Shown here: positions 28,032 to 36,402 of the stretch, piece by piece
How positions within the stretch are numbered: the first letter of the stretch is position 1
How the letters are laid out: every line of letters begins with the position of its first letter
From: HT1-32 sp040219025
GTDB lineage: Bacteria; Pseudomonadota; Alphaproteobacteria; Rhodospirillales; HT1-32
NCBI GenBank assembly: GCA_040219025.1
Contig: JAVJTE010000015.1
Coordinates: 1-64,000 of the forward strand
Direction of reading: 5' to 3'
Length of the DNA stretch: 64,000 bases
Translations under genes and position numbers: made by a program
The notes under the pieces: model-generated
The model's database searches: none
Seen by the model: the letters and a program-made list of their open reading frames with translations, nothing else
Told to the model about the DNA's origin: nothing

Positions 28032-28858
28032 ACGCCATTCTTGCCATCGCCCAGACTGAAATCAGGATTGGTGTCCGTAATCGCTGGGTTGTGCTGTCGA
28101 CACTGATTCTGCTGGTCTTTGCCCTGTTGCTGGTTCTGCTTGGCAGTGCGCCAAGCGGTGCGACAAAGGCTGATAGTCTGAGCGTCATGGTTGCCAGCTT
28201 GTCGACGCTTTCAGTCTATCTTGTGCCGCTGATCGCCCTGCTGCTGTCCTTCGACGCGATTGCCGGTGAAATCGACCGCGGCACCTTGCAACTGACCTTC
28301 GCAAGCCCGGTGTCGCGTGGTCAGGTTTTGATCGGCAAGTTTCTCGGTCATGTTTTCGTGCTCGGTATTGCCGTGCTGTCCGGATATGGCATTGCCGGTG
28401 CTGTTGCCTACTGGACCGGCCAGCATACCGGAGTTGAAGGAATCGGTGACCTTGTCCGGTTGATCGTGACCAGTATTGCATTGGGAGCGACCTTCATAAG
28501 CATCGGATATGTCGCCAGTGCCAGTGTCCGGCAGACCGGAACGGCGGCAGCCCTGGCTGTCGCAATCTGGCTTTTTGCGGTCGTACTTTATGATCTCGCG
28601 CTACTGGGCGGGCTGCTGGCCAGTTCGGACGGGTTGTTTGCCAAAACACTCTTCCCCTATCTGCTGGCTGCCAATCCGGCAGATGCCTTTCGCGTCTTTA
28701 ACATGGCCGGGATTGATATGGCTGGATCCGCGACAGGACTGGCTGCAAATGGCAGTGCCATGCCGTTTTCTCCCTATCTCGCAATTGTCAGCCCGTTCAT
28801 CTGGACGGGACTGGGGCTTGTCGTTTCAACCGTTATTCTGAAAAGGATACAGCCATGA
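28028..28858 (+). CDS. nosY: NosY, ABC transporter permease for CuZ assembly
   Basis: A 276-aa integral membrane protein with about six helices, starting with the ABC-2-type segment ILAIAQTEIRIGVRNRWVVL and containing DAIAGEIDRGTLQLTFASPVSR. Start and stop overlap its neighbours by 4 nt each (ATGA), indicating translational coupling in nosFYL. It is the membrane partner of NosF. Confidence 0.95.
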   Translation: MNAILAIAQTEIRIGVRNRWVVLSTLILLVFALLLVLLGSAPSGATKADSLSVMVASLSTLSVYLVPLIALLLSFDAIAGEIDRGTLQLTFASPVSRGQVLIGKFLGHVFVLGIAVLSGYGIAGAVAYWTGQHTGVEGIGDLVRLIVTSIALGATFISIGYVASASVRQTGTAAALAVAIWLFAVVLYDLALLGGLLASSDGLFAKTLFPYLLAANPADAFRVFNMAGIDMAGSATGLAANGSAMPFSPYLAIVSPFIWTGLGLVVSTVILKRIQP

Positions 28859-29406
28859 CCAAAAGGCTGATGTCATCGACACTGCTTATTGCCGGGCTGC
28901 TGTTGACCGGCGGCTGCAGTGAACAGGATGCGCCGACCATACTGCCGGGACCTGTTGCCCTGACCGAAGAAGCTCTCGGCCATTATTGCAACATGAACCT
29001 GCTTGAGCATACAGGGCCAAAGGCGCAGATACATCTGAAGGGCATCCAGCACCCGGTCTGGTTCTCGCAGGTGCGCGATGCGATTGCCTATACCCGTCTG
29101 CCGGAAGAAACGCAGGAACCGGCCTCTATCTATGTGAATGACATGGGCCGGGCGACGAACTGGGATCGTCCGGGGAATGATACCTGGATCGATATCAACA
29201 AGGCATTCTTTGTCATCGGCAGTAAACGGGCCGGCGGTATGGGAGCACCGGAAGCCATCCCGTTCGGATCGAAAGATCAGGCAGAATCGTTCTCAGTCCT
29301 GCACGGCGGTGATGTCCGGCTACTTGCTGCGATACCCGATGCCTATGTGCTTGGTCCTGTAGACCCTGATTTTCAGAGTAATATGATCACGGGAGAGACA
29401 GAATGA
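28855..29406 (+). CDS. nosL: NosL, copper-chaperone lipoprotein
   Basis: A 183-aa lipoprotein. The lipobox LTGGC places the lipid-modified cysteine at residue 21. The copper-binding CNMNLLEH (C-x-M) stretch typical of NosL is at about 44-51. It delivers Cu(I) to apo-NosZ in the periplasm. It overlaps nosY and apbE by 4 nt each. Confidence 0.94.
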   Translation: MTKRLMSSTLLIAGLLLTGGCSEQDAPTILPGPVALTEEALGHYCNMNLLEHTGPKAQIHLKGIQHPVWFSQVRDAIAYTRLPEETQEPASIYVNDMGRATNWDRPGNDTWIDINKAFFVIGSKRAGGMGAPEAIPFGSKDQAESFSVLHGGDVRLLAAIPDAYVLGPVDPDFQSNMITGETE

Positions 29407-30356
29407 ACCTGACAAGACGCAGGTTTATAACAATCACTGCCGGACTGGCGCTGGGATCAGCAGTTCCGCCGGCTTTTGCCGGGCAAGCTGCGACGTGGCG
29501 GGGTGTTGCGCTTGGCGCCGACGCCAGTCTGATAATCACCGGTCTGCCGCAGAATGATGCCCGGCACCTGATCCGCATGACGCTGTCAGAGATCAGCCGA
29601 CTGGAGAACATTTTTAGCTTGTACCGGGCAGACAGCCAGCTTTCCCGTCTGAACAGAGCCGGGGTTCTTGTTAACCCGGCACCGGAGATGCTTTCACTCT
29701 TCTCTGCAGTGAGCGGTATCCACAGGGTAACCGGCGGGCGTTTTGATCCGACGGTGCAGCCACTCTGGGTTGCCTACGCGGAACAGGGCGGGCGACCTGC
29801 CGACGCTGAAATTCAGGGGGCTCTTGACCGCACCGGCTGGCAGCGGGTGCAGTATGACGGCGGGTCAGTGCAGTTTTCGGAAGCGGGCATGCAGCTTACC
29901 CTGAACGGAATCGCACAGGGCTTTGTGACCGACAGGGTCTGCGCCGTACTGCGTGAAGAGGGGCTTGATAATGCAGTGGTGAATATCGGTGAGATATCAG
30001 CGCTGGGGCATCAGGCTGATGGCCAGCCCTGGCCGGTCGGTCTGGCAACACATGGCGATGACACGGCTGATGAGACCATCCGTATTTCAGATATGGGGTT
30101 GGCAACTTCTGCGGTTGCGGGAACAGTATTTCGTGATGGGTCCGGTCATATCCTCAACCCCCTGACCGGGCTGCCGGTCAGTCAGATATGGAAACGGGTC
30201 AGCGTCCTGCATCACTCAGCAGCGATGGCAGACGGCCTGTCGACGGCAGCGGTGATGATGACCGGGGATGGAATGGGGGAGTTGGTGCGGGCGGTTGCCG
30301 GCACCCGGATTATTGCCCGGCATCGGGACGGCTCGTCCGTCGTGGTCGAGAGTTAA
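29403..30356 (+). CDS. apbE: ApbE-family FAD:protein FMN transferase (NosX)
   Basis: A 317-aa exported protein. An N-terminal Tat-like signal (LTRRRFITITAGLALGS) is followed by the ApbE fold: SLYRADSQLSRLNR, GRFDPTVQPLW, LNGIAQGFVTDRV, VVNIGEISALG and GSGHILNPLTGLPV. ApbE enzymes attach FMN to Thr/Ser of the motif present in NosR (Thr157 there), so the likely substrate is encoded in the same operon. In nos clusters this gene is often called nosX. Confidence 0.94.
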   Translation: MNLTRRRFITITAGLALGSAVPPAFAGQAATWRGVALGADASLIITGLPQNDARHLIRMTLSEISRLENIFSLYRADSQLSRLNRAGVLVNPAPEMLSLFSAVSGIHRVTGGRFDPTVQPLWVAYAEQGGRPADAEIQGALDRTGWQRVQYDGGSVQFSEAGMQLTLNGIAQGFVTDRVCAVLREEGLDNAVVNIGEISALGHQADGQPWPVGLATHGDDTADETIRISDMGLATSAVAGTVFRDGSGHILNPLTGLPVSQIWKRVSVLHHSAAMADGLSTAAVMMTGDGMGELVRAVAGTRIIARHRDGSSVVVES

Positions 30357-30372
30357 CCGGGAATTTGCCTGA

Positions 30373-30402
30373 TGCCCTGCCCGGGACTTCCGGGACAGGG
30401 CA
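30373..30402. terminator. Hairpin between convergent apbE and cytochrome c genes
   Basis: TGCCCTG-CCCGG pairs with CCGGG-ACAGGGCA around a short loop with one bulged base. No long T-run follows on either strand, so it is a probable but imperfect bidirectional terminator. Confidence 0.5.
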
Positions 30403-30426
30403 TGTCTGTAACGCGGTAAACGGATA

Positions 30427-30816
30427 CTATTTCTGAAGAGACGCCAGGTAGGCGAGGATATCTGCGATATCCTTATCTTTCTTCAGTCCGGGAAACGACA
30501 TCTTTGTGCCTTTGATCTTGGCTGATGGCTTTTTCAGATACTCGGCCAATTCCGCCGCAGTCCAGACCAGTCCGGCATCGGCTTTTTCAATCATAGCCTT
30601 GGAATACTTGAAATCTTCAACAGATCCGGCCGGACGATCAATAATCCCCATCAGATGCGGTCCGATCGTATTTTTTGCCTCATCGGCTTTGTGGCAGGCG
30701 GAACATTTCTTGAACACCTTGGCCCCGGCTTTGGCATCACCTGTGATGTCCTGTGCGCCGGCAAACGCGCTGGTTCCAAGAATGATGATAAAAGCGGCTA
30801 GAACACGTCCATACAT
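30427..30816 (-). CDS. Class I c-type cytochrome (c2/c550-like)
   Basis: A 129-aa protein. The signal peptide (about 1-22) ends near AGAQ; the haem site CSACH lies at about 37-41, and the axial methionine is in the GTKMSFPGLK segment. The ATG at 30816 has GAGGAA eight bases upstream; the longer frame is not needed. The small soluble periplasmic type and the regulatory box upstream (30875-30888) make it a likely electron donor to NosZ, but that is inference. Confidence 0.92.
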   Translation of the reverse strand: MYGRVLAAFIIILGTSAFAGAQDITGDAKAGAKVFKKCSACHKADEAKNTIGPHLMGIIDRPAGSVEDFKYSKAMIEKADAGLVWTAAELAEYLKKPSAKIKGTKMSFPGLKKDKDIADILAYLASLQK

Positions 30817-30874
30817 TCTGCATTTCCTCATTTGCGTTGATGGTGGGAAAATACAGCAACAGTCGTGATCATCT

Positions 30875-30888
30875 TTGTGATGGCGCAA
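30875..30888. promoter_or_regulatory. Putative NnrR-type box before the cytochrome c gene
   Basis: On the + strand TTGTG-ATGG-CGCAA; read toward the gene it is TTGCG-CCAT-CACAA, the form I recall for NnrR-controlled promoters in Rhodobacter. Its centre is about 65 nt before the start codon. Confidence 0.6.
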
Positions 30889-31031
30889 GGAAAGCGGGTT
30901 TCAGGGTCAGGGCAGTTAAGGGAGCGAGTTGCTCAATGTGATTTGAACCCATCTTCGCATCAATACGCCCGTGGCTTAAATCTCCAGGGTCTCACCTTTG
31001 AATTTTAGCAGACTCCGAAAGCGATGTCCGA
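30889..31031. other. Gene-free right end of island B
   Basis: No gene, RNA or clear hairpin was recognised here. It lies between the regulatory box of the cytochrome gene and att-like site 3, within a 379-nt gap between the cytochrome c gene and the reductase gene. Confidence 0.4.
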
Positions 31032-31074
31032 ACCGTGGGGTCTTGATCAAATCCTGCCCCCGCAACCAATACTT
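31032..31074 (+). repeat. att-like site 3 (exact copy of the tRNA-fMet 3' end)
   Basis: Positions 31047-31074 are identical to 98-125 over all 28 bases. The upstream flank (31032-31046, ending GGGTCTTGA) matches the flank of site 2 and replaces the tRNA body. It is read as the attR of the outer end of two tandem islands; no tRNA 5' half is present. Confidence 0.75.
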
Positions 31075-31076
31075 AT

Positions 31077-31107
31077 CGCCGCTATACCAACAGGTTGGCG
31101 GCTTTTT
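31077..31107 (+). terminator. Terminator-like hairpin at att-like site 3
   Basis: GCCG (31078-31081) with CGGC (31099-31102), and inner CCAA with TTGG, followed by TTTTT (31103-31107). It takes the place of the tRNA terminator found at the other two copies, but its sequence differs. Confidence 0.65.
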
Positions 31108-31195
31108 CGTGTCCGGAACTTAGAAGTAGGATATGAGTAGGGTTTACGGAACAACAAAGACCAGCATTTATGTTAACAACCTGAGCTTGCTGTCT

Positions 31196-32197
31196 TCAGC
31201 TTGGGTTAAATTCTTCAGCAAATATTGCTGTGGGGGATAACCCGAGTCCATGGAGTTTGTTTCGGGCAGCAGAGATCATCGGCGGGGGGCCGCAGAGGTA
31301 CACCTGCGTATCATCTGTAATATCCGCCGGCTGAATAAGGTCCGTAACAAACCCGGTATGTCCGGTCCAGGCAGGTTCCGGCTGAGCAATCGCAGTCTGG
31401 CTTCTAAGGTATGGCATCAACTCGCCGAGGCGGATCAGTTCTTCCGTGAAATAGAGATCTTTCAGCCCGGTCACACCGAAGCAGAGTTTGGCCGGCCTGC
31501 TGGCTTCACCTGCAGCCACCAGATGTTTCAGCATGGCGATCATGGGGGCCAGCCCGGTACCGCCGGCGATCATGAGGATGGGCCCCGGATGGTCTCGCAG
31601 ATAAAAAATACCTTTTGGGCCCTCGATTGTCAGGATGTCGCCTGGCTTTGCCTGATTGCGCAGATAATTTGACATCAGTCCGTCGGACAGCAGCCGGATC
31701 TGGAAGTCCAGCAGGTCAGAGCCGGGGGCGTTCGCCATTGAGAAAGACCGGGCTTCCCTTGATCCGGGAACGCTGATTGTTACGTATTGCCCGGGCTGAA
31801 AAGTAAAATCAGTTTGTGCAAGTGGCCGCAGGGTCAGGCCGACAGTTGATTCGCAAAGCTTCGACAGCCCCTCGATCTCGACTTTAAGGCGGCGTTGTCT
31901 GACCAGCGAAACCCGTTCATAGGGTAACTGGACAGCTACATCTGCACAGGGGCGGGAAACACACATCAGGATTTCTCCTGCGTCGATTTCGTCGTCGTCC
32001 AGTGTGATGTAGGCAAACTCGTCGACTTCGATCTCGCCGGACGTCAGGGTGGCGCGACAGGTCTGGCAGTCGCCGACTTCGCAGTCTTTCGAGAGCGGCA
32101 GATCAGCAGCATAGGCGGCTTCAAGGATAGTTGTGTCGCCGGTGCTGTCGATTGTTGTCTGTTCTCCGTCTGAAAAACGGAATGTGATTCTGGTCAT
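31196..32197 (-). CDS. Oxygenase reductase: 2Fe-2S ferredoxin plus FAD/NAD(P)H domain
   Basis: A 333-aa electron-transfer protein. The N-terminal plant-type ferredoxin has cysteines at 39, 44, 47 and 79. The FAD-binding motif is RSFSMAN; the nucleotide-binding part has GGTGLAPMIA and CGPPPM. This BenC-like layout feeds electrons from NADH to Rieske oxygenases. It is the last gene of the - strand cluster, separated from the oxygenase (38942-40309) by transporter genes. It is the natural partner of that enzyme, as no other ferredoxin or reductase is near. Confidence 0.92.
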   Translation of the reverse strand: MTRITFRFSDGEQTTIDSTGDTTILEAAYAADLPLSKDCEVGDCQTCRATLTSGEIEVDEFAYITLDDDEIDAGEILMCVSRPCADVAVQLPYERVSLVRQRRLKVEIEGLSKLCESTVGLTLRPLAQTDFTFQPGQYVTISVPGSREARSFSMANAPGSDLLDFQIRLLSDGLMSNYLRNQAKPGDILTIEGPKGIFYLRDHPGPILMIAGGTGLAPMIAMLKHLVAAGEASRPAKLCFGVTGLKDLYFTEELIRLGELMPYLRSQTAIAQPEPAWTGHTGFVTDLIQPADITDDTQVYLCGPPPMISAARNKLHGLGLSPTAIFAEEFNPS

Positions 32198-32250
32198 CAG
32201 CAGATTCCCTTCCGGAGTAAGTGAAAGCAGGGGCGCTGATGGTGGATGCC

Positions 32251-32296
32251 CGGGGAGTGGAGGGCAGGTCTGACGAGCATGCCCTTCAGCTCCCCG
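32251..32296 (-). promoter_or_regulatory. Intercistronic hairpin between binding protein and reductase
   Basis: CGGGGAG and AGGGCA (32251-32266) pair with TGCCCT and CTCCCCG (32280-32296) around a 13-nt loop. It may stabilise the binding-protein mRNA or partly end transcription; no T-run is seen. Confidence 0.55.
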
Positions 32297-32312
32297 CTCA
32301 CCGGTTCAGCGT

Positions 32313-33464
32313 TTACTCTGCAACTATGAACTGACCATCCTTGACGGACAGCATCACGACGCTATCGCCCTGAGCACCGAAATGATCGGTCGGGGAATAG
32401 CTGTAGACAGCGGTGACACCAACATAACCTTTGGTTTCCTCGATGGCTTTACGGATGGCTTCCCGGTCTTTCCCGGCCTTTCTGATTGCGTTGGCAATGA
32501 TGGTGACTGAATCATAACCATTACCCGCGAAGGTGGCCGGCAGGTTGCCGAACTTTGCCTTGTAGTCAGCGACGAATCTGGCGATGACGGCCTTCTGCGG
32601 GTCGCTGTCTGACAGGCTGTCGAGCACATAGAGTTTCGATGAGGGAATCAGGATGCCTTCAGCCGCACCATCAGCCAGCCGCACGAAATTGAAGTCGTTA
32701 GCGGCATGGGAAAGATAGAGAGGGGACTCGATGCCCAGCTGGCGATGGTTCTTGGTTGAGATTGCCTGACCGGGACCGGTACCCCAGATGACCGTTGCCT
32801 GTGCTTCGCTGGACCGGATCTTGGTCAGCTGCGGTGTCATATCCTTGTCGGCATTTCCGTAGGTTTCCTCGATGACGACCTCGATACCGTAATCAGCAGC
32901 ATGCTTCATGAGCTGGGAGTGGCCACTGGTGCCAAAACCGGAGTCCGCATACAGGACGGCGATCTTGGAAATACCGCGCTTGTTCATGTCCTTCATCATC
33001 ACGCTCTGAACCAGCACGTCGGTCAGGGGGGCGAGGAAGATGTATGGCTTGTCTTCCGGGGGCAGAACCAGACCGCGGGATGCGCCGTTGGCGATGATCG
33101 GGAACTTCGCCCGCTGCAGAACGTCGATGATCGCGTAGGTTGAGCCGGAGTTCATGGCACCGATCATGGCGACCAGACCATCGGTCTCCATCAGACGGCG
33201 TGCGGCTGATACGGCCTTGGTATTGTCGCTTTCGGTGTTCACGTTGATCAGTTCAAGCTTTTCACCATTGATGCCGCCAGCAGCATTGATGTGATCAATC
33301 GCCAGCATGGCACCTTCGAGGCCCGGTTTCCCGAGCGATGCAAGGAATCCGGAAGTTTCGAGAAGCCCTCCGATCTTGATGGTGTCTGCGCGTGTTTCAG
33401 CAGGATTGATCAGGGCTAATCCCATTGAGCCTGCGGCCAGTACAGTGAGTAGAATCTTTCTCAT
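32313..33464 (-). CDS. Branched-chain-type ABC transporter substrate-binding protein
   Basis: A 383-aa LivJ-family periplasmic protein. The signal peptide covers about residues 1-24 (ending ETRADT). The mature start IKIGGLLETSGFLASLGKPGLEGAMLAIDHINAAGGING is typical. GGAGG lies five bases before the ATG at 33464; the longer frame is spurious. It should bind the compound carried by the LivHM/LivGF-type transporter at 34786-38223. Such proteins often bind aromatic acids or amides rather than leucine, so the ligand may be the oxygenase substrate (inference). Confidence 0.92.
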   Translation of the reverse strand: MRKILLTVLAAGSMGLALINPAETRADTIKIGGLLETSGFLASLGKPGLEGAMLAIDHINAAGGINGEKLELINVNTESDNTKAVSAARRLMETDGLVAMIGAMNSGSTYAIIDVLQRAKFPIIANGASRGLVLPPEDKPYIFLAPLTDVLVQSVMMKDMNKRGISKIAVLYADSGFGTSGHSQLMKHAADYGIEVVIEETYGNADKDMTPQLTKIRSSEAQATVIWGTGPGQAISTKNHRQLGIESPLYLSHAANDFNFVRLADGAAEGILIPSSKLYVLDSLSDSDPQKAVIARFVADYKAKFGNLPATFAGNGYDSVTIIANAIRKAGKDREAIRKAIEETKGYVGVTAVYSYSPTDHFGAQGDSVVMLSVKDGQFIVAE

Positions 33465-33561
33465 CTTTGCCTCCATTTGTGAAGCCGGAGCAGGATCGTT
33501 CCGGCTGATAGCCTCCCGACTTTGTGCAGTTACCGGGTTTTCAAATCGAAACCCTTGGTCT

Positions 33562-34782
33562 TCAGACTGATGCCACGGCCTGTCTGAACAGGCTGAGTGA
33601 CGGGGTAAAAATGCCGCCATAAATGCGGCCTTTCGCACCACGGCGATCCAGCACACCAAGTGATATTGCCGGGGCAGAATCGTGATGCGTTACGGCGGCG
33701 GCCAACAGGCCGGAGCGCAATTTGCTTTTGGTGAAGGCCGGATGTGGTCCGGCAAAAATCTTCTGTCCGAGATGATCGGGTGCTTCCGGCATGAACCGGC
33801 CCATCGCCGCAATCTGTGCAGAAGCCAGATGCATCGCCATGGCACCCATGCCGGCAACATCGACAATGGCACTGTCACCGATCGCAGCGAGAGCATCTGT
33901 GGGATCGATATCTTCCGGGCAATCCCCGACAGGGACGCCCGCTTCGGCTGTTATCCAGCGGTCAGGCGCTGCGGACAGTTTGATACCTGTCGTCACGCCG
34001 TTGCTACCGGCAGCAGAAATAAATGTCGAACCTTCAATTCCGGCACCGGCAGAGAGCATGCATTTGACGCCTGCCATCCAGAGATTGAGGAAAAATCCCG
34101 GCCCGTCGGTCAGGAACTGGCGGAAGGGCAGGGTGGCTGCATCATGTTCATCCGGGAACAGGCGTGGCAGCAGGGCCGCTGTCGCAGCGATGGTCCGGCC
34201 ATGGCAGTCATCACCGTCGCTCAGTGCCTGATCCGCCACGGATATGAGGTCAATCGGCAGGGCGGCGGCTGATGTGAGGGCCTCGGCGAAAGGCCCGTTC
34301 AGCCAGCGCAGATGCTCGACCACGGAAGGGTCTCCGAGCCCGAGACGCAGGGCCGGTCCATTGCCACCATTGATCGGTGCGAAGCAATGCAGATCCGGTT
34401 GTGCAGGATCACTGACCACATGGACAGCCATTGATGCAGACAAGACCGATGCCAGTGGCACGACACAATTATGGTCCTGCGCCGGTTTGAGCGTGACCGT
34501 ACCGTTACGTACCATCTTCCGGGCTTCATCCAGGCTGTCTGTCCAGCCTTCGAAAACGGATGCCGCAGCGGCCGAGTTGATGATCGGAATACAGGCGCTG
34601 GCGGGATCATCAACCGGAGGACCTGCATGCAGAACGGTCCGGTCTGGCAGACTGATGACATCACCGGCCCGCGCCATGCCGATCCAGCCTGGCCGACAGG
34701 CGAAAAACCGTTTGAGAGCCAGGCGGTCGCCTGTGGTCTCAAATTCATTCCCGGTCATTTGCGCATCCATCAGCTGCCCCAT
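33562..34782 (-). CDS. DUF1116 family protein (AllG/YlbE-like)
   Basis: A 406-aa protein with the DUF1116 features TVLHAGPPVD, INGGNGPALRLG, ALSDGDDCHGRTIAATAALLPRL, FFLNLWMAGVKCML and AIGDSAIVDVAGMGAMAMHLA. The E. coli member YlbE (AllG) is a subunit of oxamate carbamoyltransferase together with FdrA (AllF) and YlbF (AllH). No AllF or AllH partner is visible here, so the protein may have a different role or partner. It lies between the ABC ATPase and binding-protein genes of the Rieske/amidase cluster. The start codon ATG at 34782 is 3 nt after the ABC gene stop; 34770 and 34758 are alternatives. Confidence 0.82.
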   Translation of the reverse strand: MGQLMDAQMTGNEFETTGDRLALKRFFACRPGWIGMARAGDVISLPDRTVLHAGPPVDDPASACIPIINSAAAASVFEGWTDSLDEARKMVRNGTVTLKPAQDHNCVVPLASVLSASMAVHVVSDPAQPDLHCFAPINGGNGPALRLGLGDPSVVEHLRWLNGPFAEALTSAAALPIDLISVADQALSDGDDCHGRTIAATAALLPRLFPDEHDAATLPFRQFLTDGPGFFLNLWMAGVKCMLSAGAGIEGSTFISAAGSNGVTTGIKLSAAPDRWITAEAGVPVGDCPEDIDPTDALAAIGDSAIVDVAGMGAMAMHLASAQIAAMGRFMPEAPDHLGQKIFAGPHPAFTKSKLRSGLLAAAVTHHDSAPAISLGVLDRRGAKGRIYGGIFTPSLSLFRQAVASV

Positions 34783-34785
34783 TCG

Positions 34786-36402
34786 TTACTGTATGTTCAC
34801 CATCAGACTGTCTTCGGCATCGCCCTGATCGCCAAAGCCCAGATAGCTGCTGGCAATCTGGTCGTCGCCCAGAAGGTCAGCCGCGTTTCCGGTGGCAACG
34901 ATGTCACCGTTGACGAGCACATATCCGCGGTTCGCAATCTGAAGGGCGGCGCGGGCGTTCTGTTCGATCAGCAGAATAGTGAGCCCTTCAGCCTGCAGTT
35001 CTGTCATTGTCTGGAAGATCACTTCGTTGATCTGTGGCGCGAGGCCAAGCGACGGCTCGTCAAGCATCAGCAGGGTCGGGTCGTTCATCAGAGACCGGGC
35101 AATGGCCAGCATCTGTGCCTGCCCACCGCTCAGGGTGGCGGCGAGCTGTTCACGACGTTCTGCCAGGATCGGGAAAAGCCCGAAGCAGAATTCGAGGCGT
35201 CGGGCCATTTCTGCCTTCGCTTCTGCGGGCATCCGGACCAGACCCCAGAGGCCGTTCTGGCCTTTCAGTTGTGCGTATCGTCCCAGAATCAGATTGTCGT
35301 AGACGCTGAGGGAGGGAAACAGTTCCCGTCCTTCCGGTGTCAGACTCATCCCGAGGGAGACCCGTTCATCGGCGGTTTTTCCGGTCAGCGCGGTGCCACC
35401 GAGGGTAATCTCTCCGCTTGATGGTGTCACCACACCGGCAATCGCCTTCAGCAGGCTGCTTTTTCCGGCACCATTGGCCCCGACAATTGTAACGATCTCA
35501 CCTTTGTTAACGACCAGTGACGCATCGTTTACAGCCTGCACACCGTTGTAGCGGACGCTTATGCCGGTCAGAGCAAGAAGCTGCTCGCCGGACCGGGTAT
35601 CGGTCTGCGCCGGGTTCCGTTCAATGGTTCCGGCTGATCCCAGATAGGCGTTAACAACGGCTTCATTGCGCTGAATTTCTTCTGGCAGGCCAACGCCGAT
35701 AACGGCACCATGATCAAGCACGACAATCCGGTCGGCGAGTTGCTTGATGACCTGCATGTCATGTTCGACAAGCACGATGGTCTTGCCGCTGTCACGAAGC
35801 CGGCGGACGACCTCGACCAGATTTTTCTTTTCGGTGCTGTTCAGTCCGGCACCCGGTTCATCCAGCAACATGACCTTGGGGCCGGTTGCCAGTGCCCGTG
35901 CAATACCGAGCAGGCGTTGCTGGCCAGCAGGAAGGCTGGCCGCAAGCTGATCAGCCTTGTCGAGCAGCCCAACCAGGGCGAGATGTTCATCAGCACGGGC
36001 ATGAAGTTCCCGGTCAACACGACGGGCGCGCCCCCATCCCAGCAAGCCGTCGACAAAGGTAACGGCTGATCCGGCGACGCCGCCGGTCATGACGTTCTGG
36101 CGCAGTGTCAGCGAGCCGAAGATTTCAGCAGCCTGAAAGGTGCGCACGATCCCCTGCCGGTTTATCTGGTCGGCTGTCAGTCCATCAACCGGCTGTCCAT
36201 CGAGACATATCGTGCCTGATGTCGGTTTCAGGGCACCGGAAACGATGTTCAGCAGGGTTGTCTTGCCTGCACCATTGGGTCCGATCAGCGCAAGGATTTC
36301 ACCCTGCTGTACATCAAAGATGACCTCTGACAACGCCCGGAGCCCACCAAACTGCATGGATACGGTCTGGACATCGAGAAGTGGTTTTTGCTGAGCGGTC
36401 AT
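34786..36402 (-). CDS. Fused LivG-LivF-type ABC ATPase (two ATPase domains in one chain)
   Basis: A 538-aa protein with two full ABC domains. The first (about 8-250) has Walker A GPNGAGKTT, a LivG-like signature LPAGQQRLLGIARAL and Walker B VMLLDEPGAGLN. The second (about 275-525) has GANGAGKSS, signature LSGGQAQMLAIARSL and LLMLDEPSLGLAP. Liv-type systems usually have separate LivG and LivF proteins; here they are one polypeptide. The gene overlaps the LivM-type permease by 4 nt. Confidence 0.94.
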   Translation of the reverse strand: MTAQQKPLLDVQTVSMQFGGLRALSEVIFDVQQGEILALIGPNGAGKTTLLNIVSGALKPTSGTICLDGQPVDGLTADQINRQGIVRTFQAAEIFGSLTLRQNVMTGGVAGSAVTFVDGLLGWGRARRVDRELHARADEHLALVGLLDKADQLAASLPAGQQRLLGIARALATGPKVMLLDEPGAGLNSTEKKNLVEVVRRLRDSGKTIVLVEHDMQVIKQLADRIVVLDHGAVIGVGLPEEIQRNEAVVNAYLGSAGTIERNPAQTDTRSGEQLLALTGISVRYNGVQAVNDASLVVNKGEIVTIVGANGAGKSSLLKAIAGVVTPSSGEITLGGTALTGKTADERVSLGMSLTPEGRELFPSLSVYDNLILGRYAQLKGQNGLWGLVRMPAEAKAEMARRLEFCFGLFPILAERREQLAATLSGGQAQMLAIARSLMNDPTLLMLDEPSLGLAPQINEVIFQTMTELQAEGLTILLIEQNARAALQIANRGYVLVNGDIVATGNAADLLGDDQIASSYLGFGDQGDAEDSLMVNIQ

